From: Sulfurovum sp.
GTDB taxonomy: Bacteria; Campylobacterota; Campylobacteria; Campylobacterales; Sulfurovaceae
NCBI GenBank assembly: GCA_027063305.1
Contig: JAMORY010000027.1
Coordinates: 62,001 to 126,000, forward strand
Direction: 5' to 3'
DNA: 64,000 bases
Part shown: positions 24,415-33,642 of the stretch, piece by piece
How positions within the stretch are numbered: position 1 is the first letter of the stretch
Layout: every line of letters starts with the position of its first letter
The notes under the pieces: model-generated
The model's input: only the letters and a program-made list of their open reading frames with translations
Told to the model about the DNA's origin: nothing
Database searches by the model: none
Translations under genes and position numbers: made by a program

Positions 24415-25773
24415 CTATCTAGGCATGCCAGGGAATCCGCCTCCGCCTTGCATCTGTTTCATCATATCCTGCATCTGCTTCATGCCGTTCTTTCCTGAGA
24501 GTTTCTTCGCCAGTTTCGCTGCTGATTTGAACTGCTTGAGCACACGGTTCACCTGTACCTGATCAAGCCCTGCTCCCGCTGCGATACGGCGCTTACGCAT
24601 ATTGTTGAGCAGATCGGGGTTCTCACGCTCTTTGGGTGTCATGGAAGCGACCATCGCTTTGATCATCTTGATCTCTTTGGAGTTCTCCAGGTCCATATCG
24701 CCGATCTGCTTTGCCATATTCCCCATACCCGGGATCATGCTCATAAGCGATTTCATGCTTCCGAGCTTCTTCATCTGCTCCATCTGATCAAGGAAGTCGT
24801 TGAAGTTGAACTGCCCCTTCTTGATCTTCTGGGTCATACGCTTTGCTTCTTTGGGGTCGATAGCGGCTGCCGCTTTCTCTGCAAGGGACTCGACATCCCC
24901 CGCACCCATCAGACGGCTCACAATTCGGTCTGAAATGAACTGCTCAAGATCAGGCATCTTCTCACCCGCACCGATAAAGCGTAGTGGCACACCGACTTGC
25001 TGAGTAAGTCCGAGCGCGACCCCACCTTTGGAGTCACCGTCGAACTTGGTCAAAATAACACCCGTAATACCGATCTTCTCTTTAAAGGTCTGTGCCGTAC
25101 GTACCGCATCCTGCCCCGTCATGGCATCAGCCACATAGAAAAGTTCATCAGGCTGTGCCACCTTCTTGATACGTGCGAGCTCATCCATAAGCTCATCATC
25201 GATCGCCAAACGTCCGGCGGTATCGATCAGCACGACATCATAAAGCTCATCTTCGGCTTTCTTCAGACCGCGTTTAACGATCTCTTCGGGAGTTGCGTTC
25301 TCATCGGCTACCAGATCGACATCGATCTGAGAAGTGATCTGTTTAAGCTGCTCGACCGCTGCCAAACGCTGAAGATCCGCGGCAATGACAAGCACCTTTT
25401 TCTTCTTCTGCTCTTTGAGGAAATAGGCCAACTTCCCTGTTGTGGTCGTCTTACCCGAACCTTGCAGACCGATCATCAATACAACGGTCGGCGGTTTGGA
25501 AGCGAAAGTAAAGCCTTTGGGTGCGCCCTCGATGGTCAGGATATCGGTCAACTTGCTCTGGAGTGCGGCAAGGAAGTTATCTTTCCCTACCCCTTTGACC
25601 TTGGTCTCTTTCTCTACGGAGGAGATCAGGTCTTTTACCACTTTATGGTGCACGTCAGCTTTAAGCAGTGACTTCTTCAGCTCGGTCGTCGCCTTTTTCA
25701 GTGCCTTCTCATCATCATGGAAACGGATCTTTCCAATGGCATTTTTAAAACTGTCGGTTAATGTATCGAACAT
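24415..25773 (-). CDS. ffh: Signal recognition particle protein Ffh
   Basis: GTPase that, with 4.5S RNA, targets nascent membrane proteins. 452 residues: N domain, GTPase G1 GLQGSGKTTTTGKLA, G3 DTAGR, G4 TKFDGDSKGG, G5 GAGEKMPDLE, and a methionine-rich M domain ending KKLSGKNGMKQMQDMMKQMQGGGGFPGMPR. All elements are at normal positions. Leads the minus-strand cluster. Confidence 0.97.
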   Translation of the reverse strand: MFDTLTDSFKNAIGKIRFHDDEKALKKATTELKKSLLKADVHHKVVKDLISSVEKETKVKGVGKDNFLAALQSKLTDILTIEGAPKGFTFASKPPTVVLMIGLQGSGKTTTTGKLAYFLKEQKKKKVLVIAADLQRLAAVEQLKQITSQIDVDLVADENATPEEIVKRGLKKAEDELYDVVLIDTAGRLAIDDELMDELARIKKVAQPDELFYVADAMTGQDAVRTAQTFKEKIGITGVILTKFDGDSKGGVALGLTQQVGVPLRFIGAGEKMPDLEQFISDRIVSRLMGAGDVESLAEKAAAAIDPKEAKRMTQKIKKGQFNFNDFLDQMEQMKKLGSMKSLMSMIPGMGNMAKQIGDMDLENSKEIKMIKAMVASMTPKERENPDLLNNMRKRRIAAGAGLDQVQVNRVLKQFKSAAKLAKKLSGKNGMKQMQDMMKQMQGGGGFPGMPR

Positions 25774-25904
25774 CTTCTACCCTGTGTGTTAAAATTTCGA
25801 TGCCGCGCTGTTATACGCTACACCCTTTATGCTTCCTTTAGAAGCCAATGAATGACGTGATTTTACCCAATTTGGGCTTACACCGCCGTTACCATCATAG
25901 CTGG

Positions 25905-26642
25905 CTATTTATAGCGCGCGATATCCTTAGGCTCTTTGGCTTCAAAGAGATAATCAAATATCTTCATCTTTGCCGAGTGGAGTAAAATGCGCTTAGACTG
26001 CGTACGACTACCGTACTGTTCATCGCCGACGATCGGATGCCCTACGTGTGCGGCATGCAGACGTATCTGATGGGTTCGTCCCGTTTTGATCTCGATGTTC
26101 ACTTTCGACTTCTTCCCCTGTACCTCTTCAGGCTTAATAAGCGTATATGCCTTTTTCCCGCGCACAGGGTCGATCATGGAGAAGGCCTTTCCCTTCTTGA
26201 TGGTATGGATCGGCTCATCGATCTCGATGGGTTCATAGACCACCCCCTCGACCCATGCGACATAGTGCTTCTCAACCCTGCGGTTCTTGAACTCCTTGAT
26301 CGCCTTTTCAATAAACTCATGGTTTTTCCCCAACAAAAGGACACCGGAAGTATCTCTGTCAAGGCGGTGCAGCAGCTCTGCCCCTTCAATAGCATCTTGA
26401 ATATCATAACTGTCGACTTGTGCGGGCTTATTGACCGCAATGATATTCTCATCCTCATAGAGGATCTCAATATCTTCAGGGTATTCGATACGAAACTTCG
26501 TATCCGTACTGATCTCCGCTCTGGCGATCTTGACCTGCTTATCTCCGACATAGACCAACCCTCGGTCGATCAACTCTTTTGCTTTTTTATTAGAGAGCCC
26601 TTTTTGCTCCGCTAACACTTTATATGCTTTTTCTCTTGCCAT
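25905..26642 (-). CDS. RluA-family rRNA pseudouridine synthase with S4 domain (RluD-like)
   Basis: A 245-residue enzyme. The N-terminal S4 RNA-binding domain covers about residues 1-55 (KAYKVLAEQKGLSNKKAKELIDRGLVYVGDKQVK). The catalytic aspartate is in ELLHRLDRDTSGVLLLGK; KSKVNIEIKTGRTHQIRLHAAHVGHPIVGDEQYG is the second family block. It is short compared with E. coli RluD and the exact uridine target cannot be read. Ten bases downstream of the DUF167 gene on the same strand. The 131 bases between it and ffh (25774-25904) hold no gene. Confidence 0.88.
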   Translation of the reverse strand: MAREKAYKVLAEQKGLSNKKAKELIDRGLVYVGDKQVKIARAEISTDTKFRIEYPEDIEILYEDENIIAVNKPAQVDSYDIQDAIEGAELLHRLDRDTSGVLLLGKNHEFIEKAIKEFKNRRVEKHYVAWVEGVVYEPIEIDEPIHTIKKGKAFSMIDPVRGKKAYTLIKPEEVQGKKSKVNIEIKTGRTHQIRLHAAHVGHPIVGDEQYGSRTQSKRILLHSAKMKIFDYLFEAKEPKDIARYK

Positions 26643-26651
26643 TGTTTCCCT

Positions 26652-26942
26652 TTATTCTACTATCTCTTCTTGCCACTTCTTAAATGCTTCCGTCCAAGGA
26701 AACACCAATAGCTTGACCTTACTGCTCTGTCCTGACTTCAAGACGATCTCACCCTTGGGTACTTTGAATGTCTTGGAGAGGAACTTTATCAACTCTTTGT
26801 TCGCAGCACCTTCGACCGCAGGCGCTTTAATACGTACTTTGATCGCATCTTCTCCGTACACTTCACACCATGCATTCTTACTCGCACCCGGTTGTGCTTT
26901 GATACGAAGATGCACCATCCCATCTTTTACCTCATAATACAT
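26652..26942 (-). CDS. DUF167 / YggU family protein
   Basis: A 96-residue protein with the family pattern LRIKAQPGASKNAW ... IKVRIKAPAVEGAANKELIKFLSKTFKVPKGEIVLKSGQSSKVK. The structure of the family is known but its function is not. It overlaps waaA by 11 bases. Confidence 0.9.
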   Translation of the reverse strand: MYYEVKDGMVHLRIKAQPGASKNAWCEVYGEDAIKVRIKAPAVEGAANKELIKFLSKTFKVPKGEIVLKSGQSSKVKLLVFPWTEAFKKWQEEIVE

Positions 26943-28107
26943 CTTCTATGCTCCTTATGATCGGTTCAAGATCGACACGGCTCTTTAGACGTGTTGGTTT
27001 TAGTATACCATACGATATCATACGTCGGGAGAGGGAGGATGCCTCTACCACACTGATCCCCTCAACTGCTTCAAAAATGTCACGCTGGTTGAAGTAGTGT
27101 GGGCCGGAGATGATACGACATCCGAACTGTGCCGCTTCTGCCGCATTGTGCCCGCCTACCTCAACGAACGATCCTCCTAGTATCACCAAGTCGCTCAAAG
27201 CATACATATCGACAAGAAGGCCCATCTTGTCAATGAGTACCATTTGACTTTCAAACGTTTCCGCATCCGAAAAGCGATGCCAACTTCTTCCCGTCTCTTT
27301 CGCTTTTTTTGCAACCATATCCGCAACCTTGTCAAAACGCTCCGGATGTCTGGGGACGATCAGAAGCTTTGCTTCAGGAAAATGTGTAACAAAGGAATCA
27401 AACGCATCGAGTATCAATGCCTCCTCCCCTTCATGGGTACTGGCAGCACAAACGACCAATCCTTCGGGTTTGGGGTAGTGCTTTAGAGGCTGAGGCAACT
27501 GTGCGAGCTTGATATTCCCCGTTACAAAGACATTTTGAGCCCCCAGTTCCTTTAAGCGCATGCTATCTAGCTTCGTTTGGGCATAGACCTCATCGATATG
27601 ACGGAATATCGCACGGTACAGCCATGCCATCCGGCGATACTTCGGAAAAGAACGGTCACTCATACGGGCATTTATCAGTACTGTTTTTGCACCTTTTTTT
27701 TGTGCAAGTGCAAAGAGCAGGTACCAAAACTCCGCCTCCATGACCACAAGTATCTTCTGTGGACGTACCCATCCGAATAATAACGTCTCGAACGGCAGAT
27801 AGCGGCTCTGTACCGTATAGCCCAAGATCACGGATCTGCCTGATTGTGTTGTCGTACTCATCCGAAGCAGATGCTGAGGCAATGCTTCAACAATAGGTCT
27901 GATCGCCCTCGCCTCCCCAAAACTACAGGAGTGGAACCAGACACCCCCGCCTTCCAAAGGCGGATTTCTCCATAGAAAAAATCGTGCAGGTATCGATTCC
28001 CGATACTTTGCTTTAAATGAGAGAAAAATAAGAAAAGGAAGTGCGATAAGATAGATCAGAATAGAGACAATAGAGTATAGATAGAAAAACAATGCAACCG
28101 CCTTCAT
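26932..28107 (-). CDS. waaA: 3-deoxy-D-manno-octulosonic acid transferase
   Basis: GT30-family enzyme adding Kdo to lipid A at the inner membrane. 391 residues: N-terminal membrane anchor, PPLEGGGVWFHSCSFGEARAIRPIV (with the family's Glu in a GE block), VVCAASTHEGEEALILDAF, IVPRHPERFDKV and LGGSFVEVGGHNAAEAAQFGCRIISGPHYFN are all present. It lies between a zinc ribbon protein gene and DUF167, the order I recall from Helicobacter (HP0957-HP0958). Confidence 0.94.
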   Translation of the reverse strand: MKAVALFFYLYSIVSILIYLIALPFLIFLSFKAKYRESIPARFFLWRNPPLEGGGVWFHSCSFGEARAIRPIVEALPQHLLRMSTTTQSGRSVILGYTVQSRYLPFETLLFGWVRPQKILVVMEAEFWYLLFALAQKKGAKTVLINARMSDRSFPKYRRMAWLYRAIFRHIDEVYAQTKLDSMRLKELGAQNVFVTGNIKLAQLPQPLKHYPKPEGLVVCAASTHEGEEALILDAFDSFVTHFPEAKLLIVPRHPERFDKVADMVAKKAKETGRSWHRFSDAETFESQMVLIDKMGLLVDMYALSDLVILGGSFVEVGGHNAAEAAQFGCRIISGPHYFNQRDIFEAVEGISVVEASSLSRRMISYGILKPTRLKSRVDLEPIIRSIEDVL

Positions 28108-28157
28108 AAATAGAGCGGCGCTTCCGCACCACTCGCTACATGCCGAAGGTGACGTAG

Positions 28158-28877
28158 TTACGCTTCAGCTGTCTCCGTCTCAATGTAGAGGATACGTCCA
28201 CAGTGAGGACAGTTAACGATCTCTTCACCTTTGATCACTTCAGCATAGGTCTTGTCGTTCAGTTTCATATAACAGCCGTAACACGCCTGTTTTTTCACCG
28301 GTGCAACAGCAGTGTTCCCCGCCCATACACGGATCTTCTCATAGAATGAAAGAACTTTTTGCTCTATCTCCTGACTAAGTGCCTGTCTCTTCATAAAGAG
28401 CTCTTCTTTGGCTTTTTCGATCTCCGCTTTCTCCGCTGCGACCTCTTCGTTCACGGCATTGAACTTCTCTTGAAGCTCTGCAAGCTTCTCTTCAACCTCT
28501 TTAAGCAATGCTCTTTTGGTCTCATTGATCGTTTGAAGTCTTTCGATCTCTTCATTGGCGAACTTCATCTTCTCTTTGGCGATATCTTCTTCCAAAGAGA
28601 GTGCTTTCATCTCCTTTTCCGTAGAGATCTCTTTGGCTTTTTTTGCATTTGCCGCCAACTGCTCGTTCAAAAGTGTCAACTGCTCTTCGAAGGCTTTTAT
28701 CTTCTCTTCGTTCTCGGCGATATCATTCTTTAGTGCATCCAGCTCAGCCTGAGCCGCATCGATCTTCTTCTGTGCCTTTGCGATCTTCTTGTCCGCCGCT
28801 TCCAGCTGTGGGATATAGCTATCGATCGCTTTGTCGATTTTAGAAAGCTCTATAAGCTCTTTTAGGTGTTTGTTCAA
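28158..28877 (-). CDS. Coiled-coil protein with C-terminal C4 zinc ribbon (HP0958/FlgZ-like)
   Basis: A 239-residue protein. Residues about 20-170 form one long charged coiled coil (KKIAKAQKKIDAAQAELDALKNDIAENEEKI and onward). The C terminus has two CxxC pairs, CYGCYMKL and CPHCGRIL, forming a zinc ribbon (zf-RING_7 family). In H. pylori the homologue HP0958 stabilises RpoN and binds flagellin mRNA; it lies between waaA and the nif3-like gene as here. No flagellar gene is in this window, so a flagellar role is inference only. Confidence 0.88.
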   Translation of the reverse strand: MNKHLKELIELSKIDKAIDSYIPQLEAADKKIAKAQKKIDAAQAELDALKNDIAENEEKIKAFEEQLTLLNEQLAANAKKAKEISTEKEMKALSLEEDIAKEKMKFANEEIERLQTINETKRALLKEVEEKLAELQEKFNAVNEEVAAEKAEIEKAKEELFMKRQALSQEIEQKVLSFYEKIRVWAGNTAVAPVKKQACYGCYMKLNDKTYAEVIKGEEIVNCPHCGRILYIETETAEA

Positions 28878-28907
28878 TCTCGATCCTTTAGGAGGTTTTG
28901 AGGAATT

Positions 28908-29636
28908 TTAAAGTGTTTCAAAATGAAACGGATTTTTAGAATTCGCAATTATAGCCAAAATAGGTAAAACTTTCAATTCTTCCAAGAGTATCTCGGCAAA
29001 AAAACGCTCACTTTCATAGTGACCTATCTCTACCATCATCAACTTCTCACTCAGTGCTTTCATTGCATCGTGGTACTTGATATCCCCGGTTAAAAAGCAG
29101 TCTGCGTTCACTTCGTCAATAAGCGAGGCCCCCGCTCCCGTGGTCATTGCAATAGAACGGATAGTCTCTTTTTTTCCGATGACTTTAAGTGTGGGAAGGT
29201 CCAGTTTCTCTTTAATGTGCATAAGCAGGTCATGGTAGTTCCATTCTCCTTCAGCTTGACAGATAAAAGGAACCTCCTCTTTCAGCGTAAATCCAAGTAC
29301 TTTTTCAAATACATAGCGGTTCAGATGGGTTTGGTCGAAGTTGGTATGCATCGCAATAAGCGACTGCTTTTTCAAAATAAGCTTCTCTATGAGATTGGCA
29401 GGGTACTTCGCAAGATCAAGCTGTGCTAATTTCCCAAAGATCAATGGATGATGCACCACGAACAGTGTCCTCTCCTCAGCCTTTTCGATCATCTCCTCAT
29501 CAATATCAAGAGAGACAACGATCTGCGAGACCTCACGGCTCATATCACCGACGATCAGACCTGAGTTGTCCCATTTTTCCTGGAGTTCAAAGGGGCTGAT
29601 GTTATCTAAATGATTATAGATCTCTTGTAAAAGCAT
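28908..29636 (-). CDS. Nif3-like dinuclear metal centre protein
   Basis: A 242-residue NIF3/YbgI family protein. Metal-site blocks are LQEKWDNSGLIVG, TLFVVHHPLIFGK, LIAMHTNFDQTH and MMVEIGHYESE. The family forms hexamers and has been tied to GTP cyclohydrolase-like folds, but the cellular role is uncertain. Start ATG at 29636 is preferred because AAGG lies seven bases upstream; an ATG seven codons earlier has none. Confidence 0.9.
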   Translation of the reverse strand: MLLQEIYNHLDNISPFELQEKWDNSGLIVGDMSREVSQIVVSLDIDEEMIEKAEERTLFVVHHPLIFGKLAQLDLAKYPANLIEKLILKKQSLIAMHTNFDQTHLNRYVFEKVLGFTLKEEVPFICQAEGEWNYHDLLMHIKEKLDLPTLKVIGKKETIRSIAMTTGAGASLIDEVNADCFLTGDIKYHDAMKALSEKLMMVEIGHYESERFFAEILLEELKVLPILAIIANSKNPFHFETL

Positions 29637-29662
29637 ATAATAACCTTCTTTCTTCAAATGTA

Positions 29663-29741
29663 GTAGGTCGTATTGCCCTCAATACGACATAAGATAATTT
29701 GCCTATTTAATAGTATGCCGTATTCAGGGAATACGACCTAC
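29663..29741. repeat. Facing pair of REP-like elements between glyQ and nif3
   Basis: Left copy, plus strand: GTAG (29663-29666) then GTCGTATTG-CCCT-CAATACGAC (29667-29688). Right copy, minus strand: GTAG (29741-29738) then GTCGTATTC-CCT-GAATACGGC (29737-29717). The two point at each other like an enterobacterial BIME. The TAG of the right GTAG is the stop codon of glyQ. Confidence 0.75.
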
Positions 29742-30631
29742 GCATTCACCCTTGCATTTCTCTCCTCTTCCTGCTCTTTATAAAGCTGTGCACATCCAAT
29801 AGCAAGCTCTCTTACCTTCAAAATATAGTTCTGTCTCTGCGCCTGGGAGATCGCTTTTCTCGCATCAAGCACGTTAAAGGCATGAGAAGCTTTCATACAC
29901 TCATCATACGCTGGAAGCGGCAATCCTTTTTCAAGACAGAGCTTGCACTCTTCGCTGGCATCATCGAAGTGTCTAAAGAGCTTCTCTACCGTAGCCACTT
30001 CAAAGTGGTACTTACTGAACTCATACTCGCTTTCTTTATGTACATCGGCATAGGTGGTCACCTCATCACCGTTACGGTTCCAGACAATATCAAAGACACT
30101 CTCAACCCCTTGCAGATACATTGCCAGACGCTCCGTACCATAGGTAATTTCAACCGCTACAGGGTCACACGCAATACCACCTACCTGCTGGAAGTACGTA
30201 AACTGTGTTACTTCCATCCCGTCAAGCCAAACCTCCCAGCCAAGTCCCCATGCACCCAAGGTCGGGGACTCCCAGTTGTCCTCTACAAAACGTATATCAT
30301 GCTCTTTAAGGTTAAGTCCCAGATACTCCAGTGACTTGAGGTAGAGCTCTTGAATGTTGTCAGGGCTTGGCTTGATGAGTGCCTGAAACTGATAATACGC
30401 ACCTAGACGGTTTGGGTTCTCCCCGTAACGTCCGTCTGTCGGACGGCGGCTTGGTGCCACATAGGCAGTTGACCACGGCTTGGAGTCAAGGCTTCTTAGA
30501 AGCGTTGCCGGGTGGAAGGTCCCTGCACCTGCGGGAATATCGTACGGCTGGACAATATTACACCCCTGCTTGGCCCAGAACTGCTGAAGTTTAAGTAGTA
30601 GTTCGCTAAAAGTAATTGCGTCTTTGTTCAT
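29738..30631 (-). CDS. glyQ: Glycyl-tRNA synthetase alpha subunit
   Basis: Catalytic subunit of the bacterial heterotetrameric class II GlyRS. About 297 residues from the ATG at 30631 ([31 protein letters not shown]). The blocks [42 protein letters not shown] and [21 protein letters not shown] are invariant in the family. An upstream in-frame ATG exists but would extend into non-coding DNA. The beta subunit gene glyS is not in the window. Confidence 0.97.
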   Translation of the reverse strand: MNKDAITFSELLLKLQQFWAKQGCNIVQPYDIPAGAGTFHPATLLRSLDSKPWSTAYVAPSRRPTDGRYGENPNRLGAYYQFQALIKPSPDNIQELYLKSLEYLGLNLKEHDIRFVEDNWESPTLGAWGLGWEVWLDGMEVTQFTYFQQVGGIACDPVAVEITYGTERLAMYLQGVESVFDIVWNRNGDEVTTYADVHKESEYEFSKYHFEVATVEKLFRHFDDASEECKLCLEKGLPLPAYDECMKASHAFNVLDARKAISQAQRQNYILKVRELAIGCAQLYKEQEEERNARVNA

Positions 30632-30710
30632 GCTTTCTCTTTTTATTTGGATTTCTCGGTAGATTCGGTTTTTACCACAAATAATGGTCAAAATCCAATG
30701 TACCATATTA

Positions 30711-30759
30711 TCGGGATGCGGGCGATCAACGGAAGTGCCTGTAGGGCATCCCGACCTAC
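30711..30759 (-). repeat. REP-like element between purE and glyQ
   Basis: Read on the minus strand: GTAG (30759-30756), then a stem GTCGGGATGC ... GCATCCCGA (9 bp, 30754-30746 with 30719-30711) around a 26-base loop. It begins six bases after the purE stop codon. Confidence 0.6.
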
Positions 30760-30764
30760 AGTAT

Positions 30765-31259
30765 TTACAGGATCACTTCAATTTCAGAAGAGTCTAGCTC
30801 CACCTTTTTCGCTTTGGAGATCCTGTCTTCCTGAAGCTTCACTCTGAGTTCATCATCCTGCAGTGCCATGATCTGAATGGCAAGGTAAGCGGCGTTGACC
30901 GCTCCGGCTTTACCGATGGCAAGTGTTCCCACAGGCATACCCGCTGGCATCATTACTGTGGAAAGGAGTGCATCCTCCCCTTTGAGCGGGCCACTCTCCA
31001 TAGGCACACCAAGAACCGGTTTGGTCGTTGTAGCTGCCAAAGCACCTGCGAGGTGTGCTGCCATTCCCGCAGCAGCGATGAATACCTGTGCACCCTTCTC
31101 TTCTGCATTTTTAATGTAGTTCTTGGTTCTCTCAGGACTTCTATGCGCTGAAGAGATGATCAGCTCATACGGTACACCGAACTTCTCCAAAGTCTTTGCA
31201 CACTCTTCCATAATTGCGTAGTCACTCTTACTTCCCATTACGATCGATACGAATTTCAC
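30765..31259 (-). CDS. purE: N5-carboxyaminoimidazole ribonucleotide mutase
   Basis: Purine biosynthesis enzyme, class I PurE. 164 residues: [17 protein letters not shown] (nucleotide phosphate site), [71 protein letters not shown]. All catalytic blocks are intact. The partner purK is not nearby. Confidence 0.96.
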   Translation of the reverse strand: MKFVSIVMGSKSDYAIMEECAKTLEKFGVPYELIISSAHRSPERTKNYIKNAEEKGAQVFIAAAGMAAHLAGALAATTTKPVLGVPMESGPLKGEDALLSTVMMPAGMPVGTLAIGKAGAVNAAYLAIQIMALQDDELRVKLQEDRISKAKKVELDSSEIEVIL

Positions 31260-31345
31260 CTGTTTTTCCTTCTTAAATATCTAATTGGTCTTAAATACAT
31301 ACATCAACCCAAACTTCTGGGTTCATGTCTATATTCGAAGTCAAA

Positions 31346-31361
31346 GACGGGTTTACCCGTC
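31346..31361 (-). other. Hairpin spanning the stop codon of the U32 gene
   Basis: GACGGGTAAACCCGTC on the minus strand is a perfect palindrome with the TAA stop in its loop. No T run follows. Confidence 0.45.
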
Positions 31362-32696
31362 ACATTTAGGCTCCATGCTCATCGGCGTGGAGTCCTCTTT
31401 GAGTCCTTTTTTCTCCAACGCTTCATCGATCTTTCTTCTAAGAATGGTATAGCCCGGAAGCGTTGTAGGGAGCATGATCTCATTAAGATCACCGCTATGT
31501 ACACACTCCTTTTCTTTACCCTCTTTGGTGAGGATCTTCTTGAAGGTCAGCCAATACTGTCCTGCTACCTCATCGATCTTGCCGATCTCATTGTCGACCA
31601 GATCGACCGTTGCACCTACCGGCAGTACGATCTCGACACTGTCACCGACACAGGTTTTATCTTTACATTTCCATGTCGTTCCCGCTTCATTGACCAATCC
31701 TGCTACCTGATGGGTTCCGTACTGAATGGAGAAGCCGTGAGACTCCGTATCGTTTCTCTCGAACGGTCTTGAGACAAGGTAGGCATCGGTAAAGCCACGG
31801 TTTTGTGTTGTACCCAGTTCTCTTTGATAACGCGAAGGCTCGAAATCATCCGCATAGAAATCATCGATAGCGTGGCGATATGCTTTGGTCACGACCCCCG
31901 CATAGTACGGCGACTTGGTACGCCCTTCTATTTTAAGAGAGTCGATCACCCCGCTGTCAAGGATCTCGTTTATATGAGATGCCATATTCATATCTTTGGC
32001 ATTCATGATGTAGGTACCGATCCCCTCCTCTTCATCAAGACGGAAGGTCGTTCCCGTTTCAGGATTGTGTGCATAGACCTCATATGGGAAACGGCAGTCA
32101 TTTGCACAGCTTCCGCGGTTGGGTACACGTCCGGTCTGAAGTGCAGAGATCAAACAGCGCCCTGAGTAGGCAAAACACATCGAACCGTGTACAAAGACTT
32201 CCAGTTCCATATCCGGCAGATGGTTTTTAATGGCTTCACAGTCTTTGAGACTGATCTCACGTGCCACGATGATACGCTTGACCCCAAGGTCGTAGTAGAC
32301 CTCCGCATCCATCGCGTTCATGACATTCGCCTGAGTCGAGAGGTGTACGGGAATATCGGGCGCGATACGGTGTGCGATCTTCACCACCCCCGGGCTTGAG
32401 ACGATGAGTGCATCAGGATTGAGCTCTGCGATCTTGGCGATGTGGTTCTCATAGAGCTTGATCTGGGAGTTGAACGGAAACGAGTTGACCGTCGCATAAA
32501 CCTTCTTACCACGCGCATGGGCATACGCAATCCCCTCTGCAAAGGAGTCCATATCGAACTCTTTTCCTGAACGGATACGAAGTGAAAAGGTACTCGTACC
32601 CCCATAGACGGCATCGGCACCATAGTTGAGTGCGATCTTCATCTTTTCAAGATTACCAGCCGGTGCTAAAAGTTCTACTTGATTTTCCTGTGTCAT
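31353..32696 (-). CDS. U32 peptidase family protein, TrhP/YegQ-like
   Basis: A 447-residue U32-family protein. ELLAPAGNLEKMKIALNYGADAVYGG at the N terminus and the family signature EVFVHGSMCFAYSGRCLISA with CANDCRFPYEV give four conserved cysteines that likely bind an iron-sulfur cluster. In E. coli the YegQ/TrhP homologue acts in prephenate-dependent hydroxylation of U34 in tRNA; here this is inferred from family size and motif. It also has a C-terminal beta domain (VGDSVEIVLPVGATVDLV). Confidence 0.85.
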   Translation of the reverse strand: MTQENQVELLAPAGNLEKMKIALNYGADAVYGGTSTFSLRIRSGKEFDMDSFAEGIAYAHARGKKVYATVNSFPFNSQIKLYENHIAKIAELNPDALIVSSPGVVKIAHRIAPDIPVHLSTQANVMNAMDAEVYYDLGVKRIIVAREISLKDCEAIKNHLPDMELEVFVHGSMCFAYSGRCLISALQTGRVPNRGSCANDCRFPYEVYAHNPETGTTFRLDEEEGIGTYIMNAKDMNMASHINEILDSGVIDSLKIEGRTKSPYYAGVVTKAYRHAIDDFYADDFEPSRYQRELGTTQNRGFTDAYLVSRPFERNDTESHGFSIQYGTHQVAGLVNEAGTTWKCKDKTCVGDSVEIVLPVGATVDLVDNEIGKIDEVAGQYWLTFKKILTKEGKEKECVHSGDLNEIMLPTTLPGYTILRRKIDEALEKKGLKEDSTPMSMEPKCDG

Positions 32697-32761
32697 TGTA
32701 TTCCTGATCTCTATGATTAAATGACACTTATTTTACCCTATTAGTAGTAAAGAACAGGTTT

Positions 32762-32780
32762 TATGATAAAATTACTCTCA
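32762..32780 (+). promoter_or_regulatory. Candidate hisJ promoter -10 (TATGAT), very short leader
   Basis: TATGAT at 32762-32767 lies only 12 bases before the ATG at 32780, and no Shine-Dalgarno sequence is visible. If used, the mRNA would have a leader of about five bases or none. Confidence 0.35.
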
Positions 32781-33568
32781 TGAAAACAACACGAATTGAT
32801 CTGCACAACCACACCACCCGCTGTAATCATGCCGAGGGTACTGTAGAAGCGTATGTCCAGCGTGCTATTGAACTTGGCATCGATATCTACGGTTTCTCAG
32901 AACATGCTCCAATGAACTTTGACGAAGGGTATCGTCTCTCTTTTGATGAGATGGATGCTTATGAGAATGATATTCTGGCACTCAGAGAAAAATACAAAGA
33001 CCAGATCGATATCCGCTTGGGCTATGAAGTGGACTGGCTGCCCGGGCACATGGATGAACGGGTACTGAATGCCGATGTCGACTACCTCATCGGTTCGGTA
33101 CACTTCATCGACAAATGGAGCTTTGACAACCCTGAGTTCATCGGCAGCTGGGAAGAGCGTAATGTAGATGAGATATGGGAAGCCTATTTTGAAGCAACCG
33201 AGGCAATGGCAAAATCAGGTAAATTTGATATTGTCGGACATTTTGATCTTATCAAGGTCTTTAAGTATTTGCCTAAAAAAGATGTGCGACTGCTTGCTAA
33301 AAATGCCCTTAAAGCAATCAAACAGAGCAATATGGTACTGGAGATCAATACTGCAGGACTGCGTAAACCCATTGGTGAACTCTACCCTTCCCGTCCATTA
33401 TTGGAAGAGGCGTATGCGTTGGATATTCCTATCACATTCTCATCTGATGCCCATGCGATCAATCAGATCGGGTTTGCCTATGAAGAGGCGCTTAGAGCGG
33501 CAAAAGAAGTCGGATATACCAAGGCGGTCGCTTTTCAATGCCGGGATCAAAAATTGATTAATTTTTAA
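32780..33568 (+). CDS. Histidinol-phosphatase, PHP family (HisJ/HisK type)
   Basis: Dephosphorylates histidinol phosphate in histidine synthesis. 262 residues with PHP metal motifs: DLHNHTTRCNHAEGTVEAYVQRA, FSEHAPM, LGYEVDWLPGHMDE, SVHFIDKWSFD, GHFDLIKVF, EINTAGLRKP and TFSSDAH. Other PHP phosphatases exist, but the HisK-like length and SEHAPM/SVHFID blocks favour this call. No ribosome binding site is seen. Confidence 0.85.
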   Translation: MKTTRIDLHNHTTRCNHAEGTVEAYVQRAIELGIDIYGFSEHAPMNFDEGYRLSFDEMDAYENDILALREKYKDQIDIRLGYEVDWLPGHMDERVLNADVDYLIGSVHFIDKWSFDNPEFIGSWEERNVDEIWEAYFEATEAMAKSGKFDIVGHFDLIKVFKYLPKKDVRLLAKNALKAIKQSNMVLEINTAGLRKPIGELYPSRPLLEEAYALDIPITFSSDAHAINQIGFAYEEALRAAKEVGYTKAVAFQCRDQKLINF

Positions 33569-33575
33569 TCAATTT
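33551..33575 (+). other. A/T-rich hairpin across the hisJ stop codon
   Basis: An 11-bp stem AAATTGATTAA/TTAATCAATTT encloses TTT, with the hisJ TAA inside the right arm. No T run follows. The 12-mer AATTTTTAATCA at 33560-33571 recurs directly at 33619-33630, on the other side of the glnA promoter. Confidence 0.45.
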
Positions 33576-33603
33576 CCGTGGAGAAGATTAAAAAGATTGT
33601 GGC

Positions 33604-33609
33604 TATAAT
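33604..33609 (+). promoter_or_regulatory. glnA promoter -10 element (TATAAT)
   Basis: Perfect TATAAT, 33 bases before the glnA ATG, in TGTGGCTATAATG. No convincing -35. AGGAG at 33632-33636 is the ribosome binding site. Confidence 0.55.
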
Positions 33610-33642
33610 GTAGAGACAAATTTTTAATCAGGAGAATTACAT

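Noticed and set aside
33591-33610. Sigma-54 promoter for glnA
   Set aside because: TGTGGCTATAAT has no GG-N10-GC spacing; a TATAAT -10 explains the site better.
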